From Antedon mediterranea (lineage: Eukaryota > Echinodermata > Crinoidea > Comatulida > Antedonidae), in contig NC_092671.1 of assembly GCF_964355755.1 (NCBI RefSeq), forward strand, positions 34,925,304 to 34,989,303: DNA of 64,000 nt. The letters are read 5' to 3'. Positions 57,245 to 64,000 of this stretch are shown piece by piece; the first letter of the stretch is position 1, and the number at the start of each line of letters is the position of its first letter. The position numbers were made by a program, and so were the translations under genes. The notes under the pieces are model-generated. The model saw only the letters and a list, made by a program, of their open reading frames with translations, was not told the origin of the DNA and did no database searches.

Positions 57245-58103
57245 CTTTACCTCCTCCGACTAAATACAGTAGGTGGCCTGAAGTTTATTTAAAAAAAAAT
57301 ATCCTATTAGCACCACCACCCGTAGCCACAATTTAAGAATCTATAAAATTCGATGAAGAAGGGATTGAAGTCGAGATTGATAACCGGAATAAATTGCCTT
57401 ATGCAGTAGTCAATTTACAAAGTTTAACAAAAGATTGGAAAAGTGAAGTGAAGGTATATCATTTTTTGACTAAGATGCATAATTGACGGTGGTAAACTAG
57501 TCATTTTTTTAGTAGGCTTACAAACTTCAAAATACACACTGCAGCAGTTCTCCAGCAATATCCATCTTTGTCATTCCAAAACCTACGATAGAGGGTACTG
57601 TACTGTAAGTTTGTAGAAAAATAGTAGATCGTTAGAAATTATTGAGGAGGAAGAACATTGTATTGTGGTTGTATTATTTTCCCGTTTTGGTACAGTATCT
57701 GTGTTGCAACAAACATTATTTAGACTTTTTGTACTGATTCATATTCACCATCTTTCTTTGGCAATGGTGAAACTAAAAATATACCAACATATGTTGCATT
57801 AATAACATCATCACAAATATACACACTGTACACTATGGCTGTGTGTGTATATTTTACGTCGATCATCATTGGCTACAAGTTATGTGTCCCATACGGTTCC
57901 GCCAATCAAAACCTTATGCTTATTGATTGTTACGATTCGTCAATTTTAACCAATAGAATTTCATGACGTTGACATTTGTTTCATCTTTCAACAACAAGTC
58001 GTCACGGCGCCAGCGCGCACACGTCACTATAATACACATTACATGCGCATCGCACACGTCATTCTGTAATTGTGCGCGTAGTAAAGTAACTAGGCAGATT
58101 TAA
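57245..58103 (-). promoter_or_regulatory. Flank module F5, first part
   Basis: Matches 46148-47045. The donor GTAAGAGG region is deleted (57535-57545 goes straight to CTGCAGCAG), and the equivalent of the 1057-1470 frame is frameshifted. It ends at the TTAA element. Confidence 0.45.
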
Positions 58104-59650
58104 AGGGGGGTTCCGGGTTTAAAATGAATAGTAAAAAATGTAAAATATATTTGTTTGTCTCTTGAACGGTAAAAGTTTCAATTTATATAAGCGCCCAGTG
58201 AAGCAGAACGAAGGCTGTGAAATCAGGCCAGATTACAAGTGCAGCTACGGCAAAATCACACTGTGGTTACAAAATAGGAAATTCGTGAAATGGTCCATCT
58301 TCCGACGACTCGTTATCATAAACCATATCAATTACTTTTGGAAAATTATACTTATCTGATGTAATTTTAGTCGGTCTTCCCATTTATAAAGTCAATTTTT
58401 TATGAAAATTCATCAAAACAGTGAAAAATTAGATATGTTTGCACTTTACGTTTGCCGATTTTCGCACCGACTTAGGGAAAAATCAAAATCAATGAAGCGT
58501 AACGTATACTGTACATTCCTGCTGAGGATCGAGGAGACGACGATACACGTGCTCTCTCTGCTGCCCATGCCTGGCATCGTCACGTGATAAGCAGATACAA
58601 CAATACCAAACTGGTCGGGTCGAGTATACCCCGTCTATAATCACAACATGAACGATGTACAGTATTTGATTGAAGGTCGACTTGACCTACCGGAATGGTA
58701 TAGATAATATAGCTCGAATGAGAGAGTTGGAATATTTGTGTAGTGCAGCCTATAGTAAAAGGCCTGGTAGTATCAATTCGCATAGGGTCTACTACACTAG
58801 CTAGCTCAATTTTTAACTGGGCCGGATCGGCTAGGTCTCCTTCCTACTACCTGGTCTACTTGAGAGTAAACTAAGCCTATTTTATTTTAGGCCTACTTAG
58901 ACGATCGGGACACCATACGTCGTGTGGACGGCGATCGGACCTTGTTTTGCTTCAATATTTACAGCCGATTTTGTAGAACGTTTTAGGTTTAGATTGTTTA
59001 GGAGTTTGGTTGATAGGATGGGTTTTGTTATTTATGGGCCAATCGTTTAGTAGTAGGCTAGCTAGGCCCATGGGCCCCATTGTTTTAACCTAGCCATCGT
59101 GGCATGGAATCCCTAGTCAGAATGGCTCTCGCCCATATTATTATTAGGCTAGGCCTAGAGTAGTATTGTACGTGAAGCCGATAATACGATCTGTACTATA
59201 GAGGTATAAAAATAGTATAATTTATGACTCCGTATCTGTACTAAATTTTGTATTTCATTAAATGTCAAATAAATATATGCTACTACTGTTATTATTACAC
59301 TTTAGGCCTAGCTTAGAAAATCTACAAAAAATGTATTTCACAATGATCGGGTGGTCGTCGTTTGACAGGGGAGAGAGATGTAAATTAGTTGACAAACACA
59401 ACGTACATGACGTCGCGAGTTTGGAATCCACTGGTGACGTGATTTTGTGAATATCTCATGAATATTAATGAGCTTCCCTAAGCTGCTGAAAAACAGACTT
59501 TCCATGAATTTACCCTAAAATGTATATGAAATTTAATTTTTTTAATTTCTCGTTATTACTTCTTCATTCTGACATGTCTATATTGTTATAATATTTTTTA
59601 TTTAATAAATAAACGATATTTAAAAGCAATTTTAAACCCAGAATCCCCCT
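58104..59650. mobile_element. Large TTAA-flanked DNA element
   Basis: TTAA at 58100-58103 and 59651-59654. Termini AGGGGGGTTCCGGGTTTAAA and (complement) AGGGGGATTCTGGGTTTAAA form inverted repeats of at least 20 bases. The uninterrupted target is GCAGATTTAAATCTC, as at 47025-47040. The 1.55-kb interior shows no transposase. Piggybac-type mobilisation is inferred from the TTAA. Confidence 0.8.
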
Positions 59651-59654
59651 TTAA

Positions 59655-60480
59655 ATCTCAATAGTAACATATCAAAACAATTCCCTCCTAGGAACCTAGT
59701 TACGTTATAATAATTCCAAATAATTTGTTGAAAAACCCCTTTTAAAAATACCTTTAATATTTCAATCATTCCTAAATAAGTAGTAAATCAATGAAATGAA
59801 CAATTTCATATAAAATAAAGTTATAAAATCGGTTATTTAAACAAAATATTTGATTAGACAGAAAGTAGGGTAGGATTTATGCATATCTTTAGTTTACTTA
59901 TTTTTGTTCTAAAAATATTATTAATCAGAATTTTTCTTACTTTAATATTAAAAATGTTATTTTATTATGCAATGCTATGTCCAGGCCTACATCTATATTA
60001 TGACTTCACTTGGAATCTACCAAGTTTATTGCCTTACTGTTCGATTTGAAATATCATCTTATTCTTACCTTTGTTATGTATTCGTGGAAATTTAGGTAGT
60101 CGTTTTGTTGCACCACAAAATAAGAAGAGAGACATAATGCGTTATTTTATGATATATATAGTAAATATAGGCCTAATACTAATAATATTTGATAAATTCA
60201 ATCGAAATATTTTGGAAAGAAACTAAGCACAGGACAACTAAGTAAGGAGATGATGTCTCTTCACCGTGTTGTCGGAGCTAACGCTTGTAGTATACTGATG
60301 TTTATTGGTTATGTACACAAACTTTATTCCGCGCAACAATTGTGACGTCATACGTGTCATTAGGACAATCAAATATGAATTACATATTTTGCGTCATTCA
60401 CTCACAGGTATCCTCTTTCTAGAATATTTTTTTACAAAAAACAATTAAAATTAATTAAATTGATTGCGATTTATTTACCG
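59655..60480 (-). promoter_or_regulatory. Flank module F5, second part
   Basis: Matches 47040-47880. The donor AAAG|GTAAGAATA near 60060 and the CRE/TATA block near 60340-60395 are preserved. A short minus frame before the donor (MSLFLFCGATKRLPKFPRI) also occurs in F1 with an in-frame 3-base difference. Confidence 0.45.
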
Positions 60481-61400
60481 ATCATTTTAAATATATTTGT
60501 ATAAACTATGATTAAATATCAGATAAACATATTATTTAAATGAAAGTATAAAGCAAAATTACAAATTAAGAAAAAGTATTTGTTTCTTGCAGTTTCCAAG
60601 GAAACAAGGAATACACAAATGCTCACATTGGTAACCTAAACAACACATGAAATTTAAAAAGAAAACCCGAAATTGAAAGACATTTTCTCAAAAATGATAA
60701 CATGTTGTTGTGTATTTAGTTCTCTGTTTAGTATATTTTTTCATAATTGTCACATAACAGCTATTTACTTTTACCAAAAATTAGATCGAATAAAAAAAAC
60801 CAGTTAGGCCTACCTGATAAAGTTGCATTATGGAAAAATAGTAAGTCAGTCTGGAAGAATTAGTTTCCCAACTTGTATGTTGATCTATGCATTTTTGTTA
60901 ACAGTTTTGATCAAATTGGAAATAATTAAAACTCTAAGATCGGATTCGAAAAGTATGTGTAGTAAGCTTCTCTGTCTGTAGATGGATTAACAAAGTGGTT
61001 TTAAAAGGCAAAAACAAACAACAAACACTAGGCCTACACGAACAAAATAAAGGACAAACAAAATATCAAAAAACTTAAAATGAAATGTGTTTTTTAAGCA
61101 ATTTATAAATAAATACTAGAACAAAACTGAAAACGGTTGAAGTTTTATTTCCTAAAAATAAAGTTTACCGTAAAAATACCGTATTCTAAAAGTTGTATTG
61201 AGTGCCCTCTACGCGATAAACAATGTAAACGTATAGAACTCCAGAATAAGTTAAATGTCCTTAGTACTATATACGGTAAATCAAATAAACAAAACTTTAG
61301 TTTAGTTATAACATGGATGATTTTTACCTCCATGGTTAATAATAATTCGTATTCTAAAAGTTGTGTTGTAGCGCCCTCTACACGATAAACATTTTACGGT
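60480..61400. other. Single-copy stretch, no gene seen
   Basis: No relation to the cassettes. Two direct repeats of about 45 bases (61180-61226, 61347-61393) share GTATTCTAAAAGTTGT and GCCCTCTAC.CGATAAAC. Overlapping short frames are not supported. Confidence 0.4.
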
Positions 61401-61566
61401 TGAATCGCTCGCTCGAGCTAACTTGTTTTGTTGTTGTTTGATGTCAAAAGTACGTAAACACGGTTCTCTTGTCTAGTAGTATTTCTTTAATTTGCTTGCT
61501 GATAAACATTGTCATCTCATTTATTCGGTATCGTTGGCTAGCTTCCTTCATCGTAATCACGTGCAG
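61400..61566 (+). other. Possible first exon with strong splice donor
   Basis: At 61561-61572 the sequence reads CACGTGCAG|GTAAGT-like (GTGCAG|GTAAGTT), a near-consensus donor. The upstream 150 bases are less AT-rich than the surroundings, with CGCTCGCTCGAG. A gene running off the right edge is possible. No downstream exon was identified. Confidence 0.25.
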
Positions 61567-62750
61567 GTAAGTTTATACATCTCTATTTTGGAATTATTAT
61601 GGTTTAAGTTCCTGTACGGTACTTTTTCAGTTTCTTTGCTGGTGGTTGAATGTGACTTTTTGTTTACCTGGTACGATCCATCCAGGTATCACATTGCATC
61701 TGCCGTACGCTGATGAGACAGGAGATCCTGTGAGACTAGCTTTCGACGGTTTTACAACTACTATTATTATTAACTGTATTATTACCATAGCCTAGTTGTG
61801 GTTGGTTTAGTTCATGCTCCAGTGCTTTATGTACCTAAAGTTGATGAATGATCTGAGTACAATGACCACCCCGCAACCACCCTCCCCCTCTTCCTCTCCC
61901 CCTTCCTCTCCCTACTCCCTCTCCCTCCCCTCAACAAAGTCTATATTAGCTTGACTGGAAAGGGAAAACAGTAGTATAGCGATAATTATGTGTCATGACA
62001 AGGCCTGCAAAGTTCTCCAATCCTGAAATTTGATCATGCATACGTATGATTCTCGAAATCTATGTGTCAATTATATACTGTATATTATAACATAAATAAT
62101 TGGTAAGTAAATAAGTTTATCAATACATCCCCTGAATTTAGGTGTCATAATTGGTGTCAAAACCAAACAAATTTGTTGAATGATATATTTATTCTTTACA
62201 CATGCTACAGTAATATAAGAATTAAACAAAAAAAAGTGGTAAAAGTACTTTAGTATGACCTTAGATTAAACTTAAACCTTTCTTTTAAATTTGAAATAAA
62301 TAAAATACCAATACAAGGTCAAGCAACTAATGTTTATATTTAATAGTTAGATTTTCTGGTCTGTGATTGAAAATTACATTGAAGTGACCAAGGAGCTTTA
62401 ATAAGAATAATAATAATAGATAATAAGAGAAAAGAGTGGAAAACAAAAGGAAGAGAACAAAAAGACAAAAACACCAAGCTAGCACCCAAACCGGAGTATG
62501 GGGATACACCATCACTGCTGGGGATCAGCGTGCATGGAAGTGCAACCCTTAATCCAGTCTGAGCTTCCGTTTAAACTGGGCTCACAGATACTGTGTTATG
62601 TCATAGCTGTCCTGGTTTTGATATACACAATTCAGCATTTGTTGATTGATTTTATTTAATAAGAAATAATATAGTATACTGTACAAGTGCGATGGTACAA
62701 ATATATTGATGATGTGAAAGATTTACTTTCGCGTCGTTAGGTCTTCTACC
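61567..62750. other. Intergenic or intronic stretch, no gene seen
   Basis: Contains a pyrimidine-rich run (about 61865-61935, CCTCTCCC repeats) and AT-rich DNA. No supported frame. Confidence 0.4.
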
Positions 62751-62765
62751 GTCAAAAATATAAAT

Positions 62766-63975
62766 ACAGTCAACTCTCCCAATACCGGACACCCTTGGGC
62801 GGGCATATATTTTCCGGTTTTTCGAAAGTCCGGTTTCCTGAAAACATATTTTTAAAGTCATCACGTTGTCACCGAATGCTGCCCGGTACGGTCTCCTAGC
62901 GTAGGGAAGGCCTAGGCTAGGCTATGATTGTGTCAATCTAGTTTTAATTAAATAAATACTGATAGGCCTAGGCCTACTTTATTAATATTAAGCTACAGTA
63001 ATTCAATTTACCTTTTTTAAAAGTTACATTATTTACTGTACCAATAAAACATGTTACAATAGTAAATTATTGTTTCTCAATGTGTTTTTAACGGCAAAAA
63101 GGCCTACGTACGTACGTACGGTGAACATAATTTCGGTCTGTTTATTGTTTTTCGTGAGCTAGCTAGCAGCAGCAGCATGGGTGAAGGGCTTTGATTGATG
63201 CGCATGTGCAGAGGTGTCATAATCAAATAAAAACGCCCACACCTAGACCACATGTTTTTTAAGCTCCTTTATTTTGACGTAATTTGATAGCAATGATGAA
63301 AATTGATTAGGTAAACGAGCCAAGCAATAATGACACAATAATTAATTGGTAACATTTCAAAGTTTATTAACACTAGTTAAGTCAAGTTCATTCCGTTTAC
63401 GTTTTGCCATAATGATTTCCAAATTTATAATGATGCACATTTTTAGTCCCGTTTTTAGTGAAACATTCCTTTTTAAAGTCCTATTGCAATTGTGAATTTA
63501 ACAATAATTTAAACAAAACAAAGACACAGGAATGTAAATTTAACTTTATTAAAAAACAATTCATATGCTAAAAAACAGGGAGTTGTTAACAACTCCCTGC
63601 TAAAAACAATAGACATTAAGACATAGCGCTTCGATGTGAAAAAGCCCACCGCAGTTCGATACGCAACAAAGCAATTGCCGCCTCGTGGGTTAACAATGAA
63701 CTGACCTGTCAATCACAGTGTAGTGCTCCATGGCAACATTATTTGATCGTACCGCGAAACGTCGCGCACTTCATGCATGGTGAGGGTATGGTTAAAAGCT
63801 TTTGTACATTGTGAATGTAGTGAATCCGAGTCAGCGACGACGATGTTACGTTGTTTTCGTAAATATTTGGAGTTTTTTAACCGTCAGTCCGGTTTTCAGA
63901 CGCTAATTTTCGTGTTTTGTACTTCATAATTTGTCCGGATTCCGGAATTGGGTATTCCGGTTTTCATAATAAATT
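62766..63975. mobile_element. Possible pogo/Tigger-like DNA element
   Basis: The left end TACAGTCAACTCTCCCAATA resembles the TA-CAGTCAACTCTC start of Tigger/pogo terminal repeats and is followed by CCGGAC words. Near the right edge, CCGGATTCCGGAATTGGGTA and CCGGTTTTCATAAT give a weak inverted match, ending near TTACAGTA. No transposase is visible. Confidence 0.25.
63576..63599. repeat. Perfect 24-bp palindrome
   Basis: CAGGGAGTTGTT and its exact complement AACAACTCCCTG are adjacent with no loop, between AAAAA-rich flanks. Confidence 0.85.
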
Positions 63976-64000
63976 ACAGTACATTTAGAATAGGGACAAA

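Noticed and set aside
63509-63712. Minus frame with NPRGGNCFVAYRTAVGFF as a possible gene
   Set aside because: Short, includes the palindrome at 63576, uses no convincing start, and has no recognisable domain or second copy.

Overview
The window is AT-rich eukaryotic DNA packed with transposable elements. Genes have introns, TATA boxes and AATAAA signals; there are RNA polymerase III-type SINEs, CR1/Jockey-like LINEs with a 2A-like motif, a Helitron, hAT and TTAA-type elements, and the scattered AGGCCTA words common in echinoderm DNA. I read it as a marine invertebrate deuterostome, most likely an echinoderm. That assignment is inference. No bacterial, organellar or CRISPR features were seen.

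The backbone is a tandem, same-strand (minus) array of two kinds of gene. The first is a family of intronless immunoglobulin-domain membrane receptors: signal peptide, three Ig-like domains, one membrane span and a tyrosine-bearing tail. Seven copies remain: one cut by the window edge (1-473), two intact (40521-41906 and 43343-44767) and four broken (10976-11242, 16659-16848, 17215-17866, 56321-56676). An eighth position near 45865 keeps only its flanks. The copy at 43343-44767 has two ITIM-type motifs and an uncharged membrane span. Its neighbour has an arginine in the membrane span and has lost the ITIM, which resembles a paired inhibitory/activating arrangement.

The second kind is a small spliced gene (three coding exons, all phase-1 introns, a TATA box and a non-coding first exon). 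It encodes a secreted peptide precursor of 80-88 residues: signal peptide, acidic spacer and short cationic tail. Three copies are present (3819-5480, 32978-34904, 49215-50541), plus broken relatives near 7.6-8.4, 38.3 and 53.5-54.3 kb. Exons are too short to show up as long ORFs. The layout suggests a candidate antimicrobial or signalling peptide. Function is not shown by the sequence.

Read on the minus strand, the repeating cassette is: flank module with CCAAT/CRE/TATA-like signals and conserved splice donors, then Ig receptor(s), then a broken peptide gene, then a peptide gene. Cassettes at about 31-41.9 kb and 47.6-56.7 kb are nearly identical and so recently duplicated. The 2-11 kb cassette is older.

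Mobile elements date the history. A 10-kb nest at about 18.6-28.64 kb is a plus-strand LINE, broken by a minus-strand LINE, itself broken by a hAT element with an 8-bp target duplication. A Helitron (29566-31119), two TTAA elements (32006-32328, 33316-33909), a large TTAA element (58104-59650), a tRNA-SINE (54257-54538) and a chimeric 5S/tRNA SINE (from 56677) can be placed against paralogous sites, most of which are empty. The last 3.5 kb holds no gene I recognise, only a possible first exon and DNA-transposon-like ends.
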